Shown here piece by piece: positions 1 through 12,407 of a stretch of DNA of 64,000 nucleotides. The first letter of the stretch is position 1, and every line of letters starts with the position of its first letter. The notes below the pieces were generated by a model, which made no database searches, had not been told where the DNA came from, and was given only the letters and a program-made list of their open reading frames with translations. The DNA is from Trichobilharzia regenti (Eukaryota > Platyhelminthes > Trematoda > Strigeidida > Schistosomatidae), in the NCBI GenBank assembly GCA_944472135.2, contig OX235270.1, positions 115,211,842 to 115,275,841 of the forward strand, written 5' to 3'. Position numbers and translations under genes: made by a program.

Positions 1-626
1 CACGAATAAAGGCATTTCTAGTTTCAAGTTACTATTTGAATGTTATTATCTTTGGTGTAAATTACTCTGTTTCTATACTTGGTTGATGAGATATGTCGTG
101 TGTTTGTTGGTCATCTATATTCTACGATACAATGACATGGGCGTGTTGCCGTTCAGATTTGAGGATATAGCTGATAGAAGGAAGTTAGCAAATGAACTCT
201 GCGACGATTTTCCAACCTAGGGCGTCAACCTGAGAAGGGTTGTAGGCGTACTGCTGTAAGTCCTACAGTTCTTCAAAGGGTAGCGCATCAATGAGCAGTC
301 CAATGTGCTTGGTGTATGATCTTGTACATATGTTCATATTGTATATACTGAATTGATATCATCTGTCATCTAGCTGTTGGTAATTCTGTTTGTGTCCGGA
401 CGACTTCCACTTGGATCATCAACCTGAGAAGGAATGTAGGCGTACTGCTGTAAGTCCTACAGTTCTTCAAGGGTAGTTTGTCGTGTCAGAATCCACAACA
501 TTTGATGTGTTGATTGTACATATGTTTGTGTTAAATAGTTGTGTGAGTTCCAATTGATGTAATTGTTGGTTAATCTTGTTTGTGTCCGGACATTCCACAA
601 CTTACAATCGTCAACTTGAGATGGGT
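1..626 (+). repeat. Internal region (3' part) of LTR-type repeat, with three sub-repeats
   Basis: Positions 1-200 are the reverse complement of the internal region seen twice at the right end of the window (for example near 59700-59890). A block of about 45 bases, containing GGCGTACTGCTGTAAGTCC and a purine-rich lead, occurs three times at about 221-280, 418-475 and 610-665, spaced about 195 bp apart. The right-end copies have it once. The block spans the inferred polypurine tract and the first bases of the LTR, so the extra units may be duplicated LTR starts. No coding potential is recognised. Confidence 0.7.
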
Positions 627-1735
627 TGTAGGCGTACTGGTGTAAGTCCTGCAATTCTTCAAAGGAATTCCACCAAGACATGATCCGCGAGGTTATTTGT
701 ACTGTTTGTATATACGTGTGGTGTGTCTTCGCAATTTGTGATTTTGGATCAGTTGTGTTTACTCGTTGTTTTCGTGCCTTGTTTTTATTGCATAATTTTG
801 TTAAAATTTTCGTCGTGATTACTTCTGAAGTTGTTTCGAGTCTTCTACATCCGTGAATGAATTGATTGATGTTAAGGACAGCAGATGGGTCGTATACGCC
901 GGGGAGGCTAGGCTATTGCTGAGAATGAAATGCACACGGAGATAATTGTTAGCTGCGGTCCGACACGCCGGGGAGAAAGAGTGTAAACGACTGAGGCTCG
1001 CATGCGTCACCGCTACTAGAACTGAGGCAGAATGAGTGACAAGCGATTTCAGTGGTAATTGGTAGTGAATAGAAAAGAGGATGCTTGAAGAGTATCATGA
1101 GGTGCTGCCATGGTCACTTTGCATTCTGCAAGAGTCATTCTAGTAAGTGGCGATTGTGTTGCAAGATGTCAAGAGGAGGTCTCTGTCTGGAGGCGCAGGT
1201 CGTCAGCGATGTGTGAGATTGTGCTGTGGGTATGCTTGTGGTGTGTTGGCTTTTCTGTTTGTTTTCCATTTCAGCTCTGTCCGTGTGACCCAGGTTCTCG
1301 CAATGGCATCCAAGTCAACGTGCATTGGTCGTGAAGGAAAAAAGGGTTGGATCCCTTTTTTGCCGGGGAGTGTCAATGGAGTTGAAGATTGAACGATCAA
1401 TTCTTGGTTGTTTGCTCAAAATCAACTTCCCCAATTTTCGCGGAGGCATCAATACGACAGTCATCGTCTCATCGGTCGCTGTTCAGAAAGAAGATTGAAA
1501 CATCGTCAGAAGTAATACAGAGATTTATTATTGTAATATTTGTTTTCAGACCTTAGTTGCTTAGTTCGTTTATTCCTTTTATATGTTGGTGTAACAATAA
1601 AGAAATAACAAGCAGCAGATCGGTGTTTTGGTTTTTGCGTCCGTTATTACTAAGCGTTTCTGAAACTCAAAGGAACAGCGTGGGCCCGAGCGTAGCGAGA
1701 GCTGGGCATTAACGGTTTATGATACGAGACTGTCA
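627..1735 (+). repeat. LTR copy A (1109 bp) of the 2.2-kb LTR-type element
   Basis: Runs from TGTAGGCG to CTGTCA, giving TG...CA ends. Its 1109 bp match the 1110 bp of the LTR at 60763-61872, of which it is a diverged reverse complement. It carries an AATAAA at 1596-1601 near its end, as expected of the R/U5 part of an LTR. Inside it is a hairpin with arms of A/G-rich and C/T-rich sequence around GGATCC near 1340-1365. Boundaries are inferred from copy comparison; a target duplication cannot be tested because the left end is outside the window. Confidence 0.65.
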
Positions 1736-1886
1736 ACGTATGCTGACCGACATCGTTCCTACACAATTACACTTACGTATTGTTAGTTCTGAAATTCCTA
1801 GAGAGCACCGGTCTACCATGCCGTGCTCACAAAGTGAACACATGAATTGAAAGGCAACAAAATTTACAAATACAAATTTAGTTTAT

Positions 1887-4002
1887 TTACATATTAAGAT
1901 CGCGATTGATTCCTGCGATTACTCCGTCTGCATAAGTATTGGCAAACACTTCTCCAAATTTGTCATTAATTCTGTTCATGCCAGCAATGATAATCCTCTT
2001 TTTGGTATTGAATATGTCACTTCGATTTCGAGGGATAACTGCCGACGTACTTTGAGATGCGAACAAGTTGCGTGACCACGTCCATTGTTTACAATTATGC
2101 ATCACATGGTTAACTACAAAAGGTGGAACAAAAAACGTTAAGATAACTATGAACTGATTATTACATTACATTATACATTAAAAACGGGGTCATAAAAACG
2201 CAAATATACCTGCGAAATATGGCTTTCTGAAATGGACCAAAAGCAAGTGTCTGCAGGGGTACCGACAGGTCTGAAATGTAACGCACGTGCAGGTGCAAGC
2301 ACTCAGATCCACCTCCACTCGATTCCCGTTGTCTTGGAAGAATACATAATCGAAGGATTCAACCTCAACAACAGCCCATCTTCGCCTTTCGTATTCACGG
2401 ATAACCTTCCTCGCAGCGTATGGCGTCAGCAATCGTATAATTGGGAGTAGACGTGGTGAACAGGGATAGGTGAAGCATCGCGACTGAGCAATAGTCGCCT
2501 CCTGCTGTATCCTTGCAAAACTTTGTTGATACCATTTAAACACCTTCAGCATACTTTTATGCAAACTATCTGATCTTTGTAAGTAACGTTTCATTTGCTC
2601 GTGGGAACTCTCGACGCGATTATTTGTATCGTTCCCAAAAGTCGGCACGTTGTCTCTGAAACATGTTGCCCACAATTCTCATCGATGCATCCAACGACGA
2701 TGTAGATATTGACTGACAGTAGCATCCAATCTGCTAATAACTCTGAAGTAGAAATTAAATCTGGAAAATGAGAACATTAGAGGCATTACTCTGATCTCCT
2801 TTTACACTGCACTAGACGGCATAAATAATTCTTCACAATGGGATTTCTTGTCTACGAACAAAATGTAAAGTATGCTTTGAAAAACTTACTTTCCGACAGA
2901 ATGCTCGGCAAACATGGAAAGAACACAAAACAATGTGCGCTTGTCTGTGCGTTAACTTGACGGCTGCTATTTCAGGTTGCGCACAATCCATAATGAAAGA
3001 TTCTGTTTTGGAGGTGTCTTCCATTATTCGAGGAAAACAGTCTAATATCCAAACTACATCACGTTTGAATTCTTTTCTAGTCCACGCAAATAAAACTGGT
3101 CGTCTGCGACCAAAATTACCCGTCACAAGTAACTGGAATAAAGAATACCTGCACGTTGACTAATGAATTGGTAAACTTACTTCCCCTTATTCGTATTATA
3201 CGTCGAGTCGATACCAACAACTTCAGGGAACTGTTTATACAATTCCATTTGCTCATAAGTTGCAAAACAAATTCTTGTTAGTGAATTCCTGATCGGTTCA
3301 TCGGAATAATACTCCATTAACTTCCCACGGGATTTTAGGAATTCAAAAATGTCACGACGACTTGAAATAACTTAAGTATATAACAAGTACGTCAACGTTA
3401 CCTTTATTCACTGCGGCTTTCATATCTTTAACGTCAATGCGAGTTATATCCTTGTGGAACTTCTCCTTAACATGCATTATTATTTCATCGGATGAGTGGG
3501 ATTGCTGAAGAAGTGGTTCAATATTTTCTTTCTCTTCAACTGTTAGTCGTCTATACCATGAGTCATTCTGCATGTACACCCTGCTGCATGGATGGTTATG
3601 CATCATATTGTGGGAAGCAATTATGTATTCACTATAACGCAAAACCACGCGAAATGAATACGAGCAATTGCAACATTTAGACCTTAAATATTCATGAAAT
3701 CATACTACACTTCTTCTTACGACTTGTTTTTCAATTTCAAACCAAGTCTTGTACGATTCACTCCAAAAGTGCATTTAAAACCAACATAAGCGTACTTAAA
3801 CCTGTCATCCGGTATCGTTTTGCTGCAATTATGAACATAGTGAGTGCAGCATAACTACACTGTTAGCATTAAATGACTTCCTCACTTTTTGAAATTCTGC
3901 TAATGACTTCTCAAATTCATCCCAGATGAAGAAACCCCTTTTAAGTATGTATTCAGCAAAAATTCCACTTAAATCTGTGCTCCTGTCACTCGAATTGACT
4001 AC
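1887..4002 (-). CDS. FAR1/ZSWIM-like protein derived from a MULE transposase, 8 exons, one in-frame TGA
   Basis: Proposed exons on the minus strand: 4002-3878 (end uncertain), 3822-3721, 3682-3402, 3370-3181, 3148-2890, 2851-2790, 2742-2210, 2113-1887. From the second exon on, all junctions are GT-AG and keep phase. Introns are 38, 31, 32, 38, 47 and 96 nt. The N-terminal part has a FAR1-like zinc region (KCCNC, then HNHPC). The MULE core follows: IDSTYNTNK with the first acidic residue, FIMDCAQPE with the second, then CSFHVCRAFCRK, and NNRVES with the last. A SWIM finger near 2260 reads CTC-x-CRH. The only break is TGA at 2679-2681, between WMHR and ELWATC. No convincing start exon was found upstream of 4002. 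It may be a domesticated host gene or a decayed MULE; the micro-introns favour a host-type gene structure. No terminal inverted repeats were seen. Confidence 0.72.
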
Positions 4003-4009
4003 CTGCAAC

Positions 4010-7000
4010 GGACTAAAATAAAATTATCAATTAGGATCCATCTATGTCACAACTATTCCAAGATAAATCGTAAACAAACAACATCGAAATACAGGGATGA
4101 TCGATAACCATCAAGAAAATACCGCACGTATAACCTAAATTATAGAAAAACACAAGAACCCATCGGTTCGTTGACACCGCAAGCAACCGATAGACCAAAC
4201 AACAAATTGTACGACAAATAAAGCCTAGTACATGCACAAACAAAGAAAAACAAAGCGTTACAATAGTCTAATACACGTTTATAGTAATCACATATGCTGG
4301 CAAACGACGCAAACACAACCACGCAAATACAGCACCCGACAGCACGCACCCAAGGACAATTCAAACTCCAATTGACCGCCACCATTCTAGCCAATGAAAG
4401 ACGAAAAAATCTGAGTCGCGGAAAATATAACAAGAACCCACGTATATCCTCACCCAAAAAATACATGTCAAATTCACGCGGGGATCATAAATGATTGCGT
4501 TAATTGCGGAAGGTAAGTAGCATTTCTGTACAGGTGCTGACGTGATACATAAGAGATGCAGAATAAACAATAATTATCAGTAAATCGTTCAGAAAGAGTT
4601 TTAAAGTCTATTAAACTTTAAATTCACCTGTAAGTACATCATATTTGTGACATTTCCAGTTGTTTATGAGACCCACTTTGAACTTGTCAGCAGATTTTAT
4701 AATACCGATGATCCCGTTATTCACCTGAAGAGCTAGCAATATCACGAATAAGTAGAGAATTGTAGCGCTCTATCAGTACCTTCGTTGAAAGCAGTATCTT
4801 TGAAAAGAGAAGAAGACACAAGAAAACCGGCAGACAGGTGCAGAAGTATAAAAAAGGTGTTAATAATTCAAAATATATAACAGGCATGGGGTTCATCATT
4901 TTTAATGTGTTTTTTCAAGAAATATTATTTTCCCGATATTTTACAGTCTTTTCTGCGAACAATTAGTTTAAAGTGAAAGACAGGTGATAATTTCACCTAC
5001 ATACGAGGTTTAAAAGGAGTTAAACACAAAAGTCAGAGTGCGTGAGCTATGTAAAAGAAAAGCGAGGGCCTAGTAATATATGTTTTTCTGAAGTATACAG
5101 TTCGGTGTCCTTCTGAAGTAGCGGACTCATACCATTTACTTTCATTCGAGAGTTTGCATTTAAACTTCGGCTCTAGGTAATTTTCAATTTCCATTTCTTT
5201 TTTTTCATTATTTTTTTAGCTTTTACTTTTTTATTTATTCTCATTTTGCAGAAGACATCCGAACTCAGGAAGCTTAGGAATAGAGTGCTGTCCCACAGAT
5301 AAGGGTGGTTCAAATATGTCCCCACCATCATATCCGCTGACTAGCAGTCACCACCCTCCCAACAATAAATTTAAAGATCAAATTTCATCAAATCTGCTCT
5401 CATATACTCCTATCACCCCTATTCTGTATCTGACAATTCTTGGGGAATCCAAGCCGACTTCCTGACCTTGACTACATACTATATCCTTATGCTTATTTTC
5501 GTTTCCTGCGAGGGGAGACATATAGGCTTGCCGTCTTCCAGGAGGCTTTCGCCAGGCCGCGTTCATCTGACTCTCCTGTTCTAGAGGAGGGTAAGCTTAT
5601 TTCTGCTACCACAATGTAGTAGTTGAATACATCTTCCAGAGACAAGTGGCTGCACCTAATCCAAAACTTCACTCTTTTCAGCTTTGGGATTGGTCAGTAA
5701 GCGGCGGTGGTGTATTTATCATAGTAAACTAAAATACTTAAACCCTACTATTTTTTTGCTGTTTGTAAACTTGTTGGGCAATGCATGTACCAAAACTAAT
5801 GCGAAAATTTACTTTAGGCACTAATTTGCCACTTCGCATTTATTAGCGCGGGGTCAATCCAGAAATGTGCTGAAGTTCGTTATTTCCACATTTCATTTCA
5901 AATTAGCGAATACTGGTTCAGGTTTAAACTTAGATGTTGATTTGTAGCGTGAAATGGTTTGCTTACATTTTCGCTCCTGCAAAACATATTTCTGCTGATT
6001 TTCACGCCTCCCCATAGCCGAATTTCTTGTTCGTTTATAAAACAATAAGTCATACTGGTTTTTAATTCCTTTTCTTATTCTGCATACAGATGCATGTGAT
6101 GAACTGACACTGCCTAAGCTTTATCTATGGATTATCCCCAAGTGAGTTACGATAGCTCAGCGTACGTTTATAGATATGGATCTCTGATTTACCTAAAGAA
6201 TTACAAAACTAAACACCCTATGTGTTTGGCATACATATACATATACTTGCTCTCTCAATTTCTTTTATTTTGATAATACAAAATTATGAAAACAGTGTGT
6301 AGAACTTTTTGATCGCGAATATGATAATGAGTACGTAATAACTTGAAAAATTACTCTACAGTTCGTTCGAAGAATACAACACGATATAATTTCACGGAAT
6401 GTAGAATCTGTATTGTTTTAATCATCCAAAATGAGGCAGACTTTACTTCTTACTAATTCAAACATATTTTGAACTACCGCTTCATAATCGCACCATTTCT
6501 CTACAAATTCGAGAGAAAGTATCATGATATTCGGAACAAGTATCGAAGTTTTCACAGGTAACTGGAATAACCTGCGCTTAATGAGGTGGCATTTATGGTG
6601 GGTTTCGCAATTATTTTCGACGTTCGCTAGAGAAATCGGTATTCCTGCAACTAATTCATTATCACCATCGGTCAGGAATTTGAACCTTATTGATTTCAGC
6701 AAACCCGTGATTTTGTCCGGTTGGCTAGCAATATAAAGTTGGGTGACGCTGACTTCGAAAACTGCTTAGAAGCGCACGTTCAGGCTTTAAAGCAAAAGTG
6801 GAAATTTCCACTTGTGATTACACATTTTTCCAAATTATAATTGGTATTTTGGCATTCGATAAACAAAATATTTTATACTGGCCAAATATACAAATGTCGT
6901 GGTCTCTAAAAAGTGGATAGCTTATAAGAAGAGGTAGTTTTGATGAACAGTCGCTTAACTTGATTAATTACATCATTAATTATTCCCACCTATTCAACTC

Positions 7001-7160
7001 TTTCTTTCGTTTATTTATAACAGATGTCGTGCAATGTCAGTCAGCTTGGTCTCAGCCGTTTGATGTCTCCAAACTAATTTATAAAGTCATTTTCGTAAAC
7101 GTTTTCACCCGTTACTACTTTAAAACACCTATGTTTGATTGTATAAAATATAATGTTCGT
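4010..7160. other. Gene-poor AT-rich interval
   Basis: No coding sequence or known element could be supported here. Open frames are short and lack recognisable domains. A polypyrimidine stretch ending in CAG near 5210-5252 could be a splice acceptor, but no exon follows that I can defend. The missing first exon of the MULE-derived gene may lie here. Confidence 0.4.
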
Positions 7161-7162
7161 TA

Positions 7163-10140
7163 ATAATAATTAATATTGTTCGCTTGGGTTCCTAGTGAAA
7201 CATAGGCTTTAACTGCACGTCTCCACTTGCTTCTGTCTTTTGCTGCACTTTTCGCCTGCATCCATGTTAATCCATATTCTTTCAACTCCTCTTCACACGA
7301 TCTCCTCCAGGTCACACTTGGACGTCCCACACGCCGCTTCCCTTTCGGGTTCCACTCGAGGGCCTGACGCGCGATGTCACTAACCGGCCTCCTCAACGAG
7401 TGTCCAATCCATCTCCACTTTCTCCTGCATATTTGTTAGGTGATTGGTTCTTGTTGTGTTTGTTCCCATAGTTTCTTGTTGGTGATTCTTTCAGGCCTGG
7501 CTATCTGATCTTCAGTATTGAGCGAAGACAGTTGTTAATAAAGGCCTGCAGCAGGATGTTGGAAATATTCTTTGTGACCCGCCCGCCAGGTTTCTAATCT
7601 GTATAGAAGAGCTGACTTGACGTTTGTATTGAAAATCCGACGGAATTTTGTTGTTGATTCTGAGTGACGAAGATTTCCAGATTGATTTCAGGTTGATGAA
7701 TGAATGTGTTTCTCGCCTTGCCGATCCTCGATTTGACATCCTCGTCCATTCCGACTGCCTGTAGTTGAGACAATGCTCCCTCCGTAGATAAGTGAATGAA
7801 GTAGCCTCTTCCAAATCCCTCCCGTTGATGGTGATCGACGTTGGATGTTGTTGCTGTTGTTGTTGGTTGGTTATTTTCATAACCTCCGTCTTGTCTATGT
7901 TCACCTGGAGTCCTGTCTTCGCCAACTGCTTCTTCGACCAGTTTGTCGGTTTTCGCTTGTAAGTCTTCGATTGTGTGTGACATCAAACATAAATCATCGA
8001 CGCGCGAAATCCAGGTCTTCTAGGTTCTTCACGTCGTTCCGGGATATCTCTATCTTCTCGTTTCCCACTCACTGTCTGACGCATAATCCAGTCAGTCGAC
8101 CACAATTAGGAATATCATTGGTGATAATAAGCACCCTTGTCTGACTCCTGTGTTTACTCCAAACGCCTCGCTGAATTTTCCGTTGTGGATCACTTGACAT
8201 GTGCCGTTGTTGTCGCAGAGCTGTTGAATAAGGTAGATGAATATTTGGGCGCTGCAAGCCGTAGTACTCGAGTAGTTTTCAAATTACTTCACGATCAACG
8301 CTGTCGAAGGCCTTCTCAAAGTCTATAAAGTTGAGGTAGAGGTTTGGTTTCCATTCCATGCTTTGTTCTGTGATGATGATGCGTAGAGTTGCAATTTGGT
8401 CAGAACATGATTTACCTTTCTTGAATCCAGCTTGTTCTGGTTGGAGTTGTGTCTCCAGTGCGTCTTTTATTCTCTCCAGGATGATGCGACTCAGGATTTT
8501 ACTTGGCCTCGATAGGAGCATGATTCCTCGCCAGTTCTTGCAGAGTGGGGCCTTGGTCTCCCTTCTTTGGTAGTTTCAAGAGGTAACCTTTCCTCCAGTC
8601 AGTAGGCACCTTTCCCTCCTCCCAGACCTTTTGCAATAATGGAGTGAGTCAGCATGTCTGCTGTAGTCTCTGGGTCTGCTTTCAGTGAGTGCTTCAGGGG
8701 GTATTCCATCTGGTCCAGCTGCTTTTCCAGCTTTCAGCGGCTTGATTGCATTCAAGACTTCAGCTCTCGTTGGAGGATTGGTGTCAACTTGCAGTTGTGT
8801 ACGTGGTGTTGTTGGTATTTCTGGACGGGTTGCAGGTGATGGTCGGTTCAAGAGTCCTTTGAAGTGATCCGCCCATTGTTTAATCTGTTTTTCTTCCTTG
8901 GTAATTGGGTTCCCTTGGCTGTCTTTTATAGGTTTCGCTTGTGTTGATCTCTTCCCGGATAGAGATTTGGTTGTCTGATATAGTGTCCTCAGGTCCCTTT
9001 TGGCTGCTGCCTTTTCAGCTTCAGTGGCGAGGTTGTCGTAGAATCGTCTTTTGTCCTTCCTAGCACTCTTCTTCACTTCTTTATCCAGTGCTTTGTAAGT
9101 TAAGCTCATCGTCTCTTTCTCCTGTCCGTTCTTGCATTGAATCATTTTCTCTTTCACCATTCTCCTCTCTTCTATTAATTTCCAAGTGTCCGTTGAGAGC
9201 CATTCCTTGTCTTGTCTCTTCTTTCTTCCTAGAACCGTTGAACACGTTTCGTTGAGAATCGCCTTCAGAGAGTTCCAGTGGTCTTCCACCCATGATTCTT
9301 CAGTGATGTCACATAGTGTTTCTTGCTTTGCTCTGACAGTTGCAGTGAAGGTGTCTTTTGTGGTTGTGTCCTTCAGTAGTTGAGTGTTGAACTTGCATTG
9401 TGACCTATCCCCAGCTATCCTCGAGGCTTTTAACTTCACCTTGAAAGCCCCTTGTACTAGATAGTGGTCTGAACCCACATCTGCTCCTCTCCTCGACCTT
9501 GTGTCCAGTAGGCTCTGTCTGCACTTCCTTGAGATTGAAATGAAGTCTATCTGGTTTTGGTGTGTCCATCTGGTGAAATCCATGTCGTCTTGTGTATATC
9601 CTTGTGTTTGAACACACTACCGCCAATCACCAAATCATTGAAGGCGCAGAAGTCTGAGAAGAGCCCAGCATTGTCGTTCATTTTACTGAGGGCCTCACGA
9701 CCCATGGTGAGTTCTCTTCCTGTGTTGTCTCCTCCCAGCTTCGCATTCATATCACACGTCAGGATTTCGATATCGCCATTTGGGACGTTGTCCATTACTG
9801 TTTGTAGTTGTCTGTAGAACGCCTCCCTCTTCTCTTGTTCTGAGACGTTTGTAGGCGCATAGCATTGAATGATTGTAACCTTCCTTCCTTTTGAGTTGAA
9901 CCTGGCTGTCATTATCCTGGAGGAGATTGGTTCCCACTGCATGAGAGCTTTGGCCGCAGTCGAATGAGCCTGTGGTCTAAGCGCCACCTTAATACCAGTT
10001 GTGGATGAACTGTGATGCATAATTCGTGTGTAGTATGCATTATTGCGCCTATATACTAAGGACTCATCTGTCTGGTTTCTCAAGGTCATTAATGCGTTCT
10101 TCTGGTAGTTGTGTTTTGGGCTCCTGTAGTTTAGAGTCAC
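7163..10140 (-). mobile_element. Decayed RTE-type non-LTR retrotransposon (lineage A)
   Basis: Same protein family as the element at 53285-56786, on the opposite strand and broken by frameshifts. Endonuclease segment 10140-9547 has CYAPTN, DMNAKLG and IGGSVFKHKDIH. The linker and start of reverse transcriptase lie at 9583-8576 (SDHYLV, GPDGIPPEAL). RT motif A (FIDFEKAFDSVD) lies at 8521-8279. C-terminal pieces follow at 7925-7512 (NIDKTEVMKI) and 7396-7160 (ALEWNPKGKRRVGRP). The YADD region near 8000 is disrupted. The 3' end is a short TAATAA-rich tail near 7163-7180, typical of RTE elements. The N-terminal end of the endonuclease is too diverged to place exactly, so the left limit of the element in sense is approximate. 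Non-functional. Confidence 0.88.
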
Positions 10141-10291
10141 CTGTGAATAATTCCTAACCAGAAGTTAGCGAAAACAAAACACATAGTTCATCTCAGGGTC
10201 TCTTTTTGGTGAAGTCATTCACCTAGCTGCACAATCGCAATAATACATACTTATTTTTCTGTGTATGTGTACATTAGGTTTGTTCGATAAT

Positions 10292-10815
10292 TGATATGTA
10301 TCCACATATATATATTTATGTGTGTGTGTGCATGTTGGTCTCTCTTTCTGTTTGCTCGGTTAGTCTGTGACCACTTCACTTGTATGGACTTGTCTCCTTT
10401 AATAATGTGTATTCTCCTTATATTATATTATATATAATATGAGTGTTTGTTGACAGTCCGTTGCTTGGTGACATATATCCATATATGTTTGTTGGCATGT
10501 CTGCTATATTCGCTATGTATAATTGGATCGACACTCCATTATAATTAGCCATTCATGTTAAGACTGTCTAATGATTTTTCCCACGCTTGTCTGAATTATT
10601 TATATATATTCGCATTCACAATTTGTGTGAACTACTTTACAACTACTTTACTTACTTACCACTTTGGTGTGAGACCATTTATTTTCGTCTCCTTGTGTTT
10701 GGACAATAGAAGTATCATCGCAAACCTAGTGGTCTTCTGATTTCCGCCTTCTCGCGTCAGGACTATTAGTTTCTCGACCAGTCCATAACAATAATTTAGC
10801 GACGAGTACATAACA
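10292..10815 (+). repeat. 5' LTR of the gag-protease element
   Basis: 524 bp, beginning TGATATGTATCC and ending CATAACA. It matches 12405-12928 at an offset of 2113. It contains an AT palindrome near 10418-10440 (TTATATTATATTATATATAATATGAG region) that may form a hairpin. Its sequence includes a short shared open frame (10555-10740) that I regard as chance. Confidence 0.9.
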
Positions 10816-10818
10816 ATT

Positions 10819-10836
10819 TGGCGACGGGAAAAACTA
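10819..10836 (+). promoter_or_regulatory. Candidate tRNA primer-binding site
   Basis: The sequence TGGCGACGGGAAAAAC starts three bases after the 5' LTR. A leading TGG is what pairing with a tRNA 3' CCA end requires. I could not assign the tRNA species from sequence alone. Confidence 0.5.
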
Positions 10837-10874
10837 CTATTAACCACACAGCAGCAACAATATAACAATTTACT

Positions 10875-12407
10875 ATGGATCCTATTAAATTGGAATTATT
10901 GTTTGAACGACAAATGAAATTAATGGAAATGTTCGTCAACCAACAGACTGGTCCAGCTTCACCTTCAAGCAATCCCAATCATACCATGCTACCATCTGTC
11001 GACGGAATTGTGAACAGCATTTCACAGTTCAATTATGACCCAGAGGCTAATGTCACTTTTGACACATGGTATCAACGTTATGAGGATTTATTCACTGTTG
11101 ATCTCGCCTCACAAGACGATGCCTGGAAGGTGCGAGTTTTGCTACGTAAATTGGGTCCGGCAGAATATGAACGGTACTGCAACCTAATTTTACCACAGAA
11201 ACCACGTGACAATTGTTTCGATGATACAATAAAGTTGCTGCGTGAACATTTCGGAGACCACTCCTCATTATTCAGTATACGTTATCGTTGCCTCAAGCTG
11301 GCAATGAATGAAAATGATGATTTTCTTACTCACGTTGGCACAGTCAACCGAGAATGTGAGAGATTTCGACTCAGGTCCTTAACAGATGATCAATTCAAAG
11401 CCTTGATTCTCATATGCAGTCTCCAATCTCCTCGTTTCACAGATATCCGAACTCGACTGCTCAATCAGCTAGAACAAAATCCCAAGTTAACATTACATGA
11501 CATAGCTGATGAATATCAACGGCTGATTAATCTGCAGAAAGACACACACCTGGTCGAATCAACACCTCCGAGAAGCTCTGATATTCGTGCATTACGAAAG
11601 AGCAAAAATCTCTCATCATCCACTCCTGACCCACCTTCTTCTAATGTCCCGCGGAAATCTACACATACTCGTCCAACTTCACAAAATACGACAAAGAAGA
11701 CCCCACCATCACCATGCTGGCATTGTGGCGCGTGGCACTTTGTAAAGTCTTGCCCATACAAAAATCATCGTTGCAGCAAGTGCAAGATCATCGGTCACAA
11801 AAATGGTTTTTGTCAGCCACGCAAACCCAGATGTCAAAATCCAGCAAAAGCTCAACAAAATGTTGGTCCTAAATCCCCCAAAAAGTCATTGAGTCTACGC
11901 GCAACCCGTCAAGTCACAACACCAGGTATGCGGAAATATCTTGATCTTCAGATGAATGGTCATGATGCACGTCTGCAGCTAGATACCGCCTCTGATATTA
12001 CTGTTATATCAGAGAAACTTTGGAATTATATTGGCAGACCACCTATCACCAATACTTCCCAGTCTCTTGTCAGCGCCTGTGGTGGGCGGCTCAAACTTAT
12101 TGGTGAACTCAAATGTTTTGTTTCCTTCCGCAATACCAAATTCACAGGAATTTGTTACGTCACGAAGAATGATTTAAATCTTTTGGGACTTGATTGGTTC
12201 GATCGTTTGCATCTGGCTGATGTCCCACTAAATTCTCTACGCAATGCAGTCAAGAAGCATAAAATGCTAGACAATTCCGGACGGAGCCGAAGCCGCAAAC
12301 CCAACAATCAGACGAAACGACAGGCGTCAACAACAAGCCCAAAGGTCCCAGATAAACCCCCAGGTAAACATCCTACTAATCATCCATCTTCTCAAAAGGG
12401 GAGGTGA
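10875..12407 (+). CDS. Gag-protease polyprotein, 510 aa
   Basis: Structural Gag with a fused aspartic protease, expected to assemble cytoplasmic particles and process itself. Residues 1-230 resemble a gypsy-type capsid region (FDTWYQRYEDLF, LLRKLG, REHFGD). Two zinc knuckles follow: C281-C284-H288-C293 with an unusual three-residue second spacing, and C300-C303-H308-C313 with standard CX2CX4HX4C spacing. The protease has DTASD at 370-374, where DTGA or DSGA is usual, and GLDW at 438-441. A basic, serine/proline-rich tail ends the protein. The frame is unbroken. The stop TGA at 12405-12407 is the first three bases of the 3' LTR, so the last codons are the polypurine tract. There is no RT downstream and so no room for a pol fusion. 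Confidence 0.9.
   Translation: MDPIKLELLFERQMKLMEMFVNQQTGPASPSSNPNHTMLPSVDGIVNSISQFNYDPEANVTFDTWYQRYEDLFTVDLASQDDAWKVRVLLRKLGPAEYERYCNLILPQKPRDNCFDDTIKLLREHFGDHSSLFSIRYRCLKLAMNENDDFLTHVGTVNRECERFRLRSLTDDQFKALILICSLQSPRFTDIRTRLLNQLEQNPKLTLHDIADEYQRLINLQKDTHLVESTPPRSSDIRALRKSKNLSSSTPDPPSSNVPRKSTHTRPTSQNTTKKTPPSPCWHCGAWHFVKSCPYKNHRCSKCKIIGHKNGFCQPRKPRCQNPAKAQQNVGPKSPKKSLSLRATRQVTTPGMRKYLDLQMNGHDARLQLDTASDITVISEKLWNYIGRPPITNTSQSLVSACGGRLKLIGELKCFVSFRNTKFTGICYVTKNDLNLLGLDWFDRLHLADVPLNSLRNAVKKHKMLDNSGRSRSRKPNNQTKRQASTTSPKVPDKPPGKHPTNHPSSQKGR
12394..12404 (+). promoter_or_regulatory. Polypurine tract
   Basis: AAAAGGGGAGG lies immediately before the 3' LTR, the standard position for the plus-strand primer of LTR retrotransposons. 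It doubles as coding sequence for the last residues of the gag ORF. Confidence 0.8.

Noticed and set aside
2679..2681. Selenocysteine codon in the MULE-derived gene
   Set aside because: Flatworms use selenocysteine, but the site is not in a redox motif and transposase-type proteins are not selenoproteins. A nonsense change is simpler.
6418..6702. 94-codon minus-strand frame as a missing exon of the MULE-derived gene
   Set aside because: No FAR1, MULE or SWIM similarity and no splice sites in matching phase.
10555..10740. 61-codon frame present in both LTRs at 10555 and 12668
   Set aside because: Identical by LTR duplication, short, and without domain similarity.
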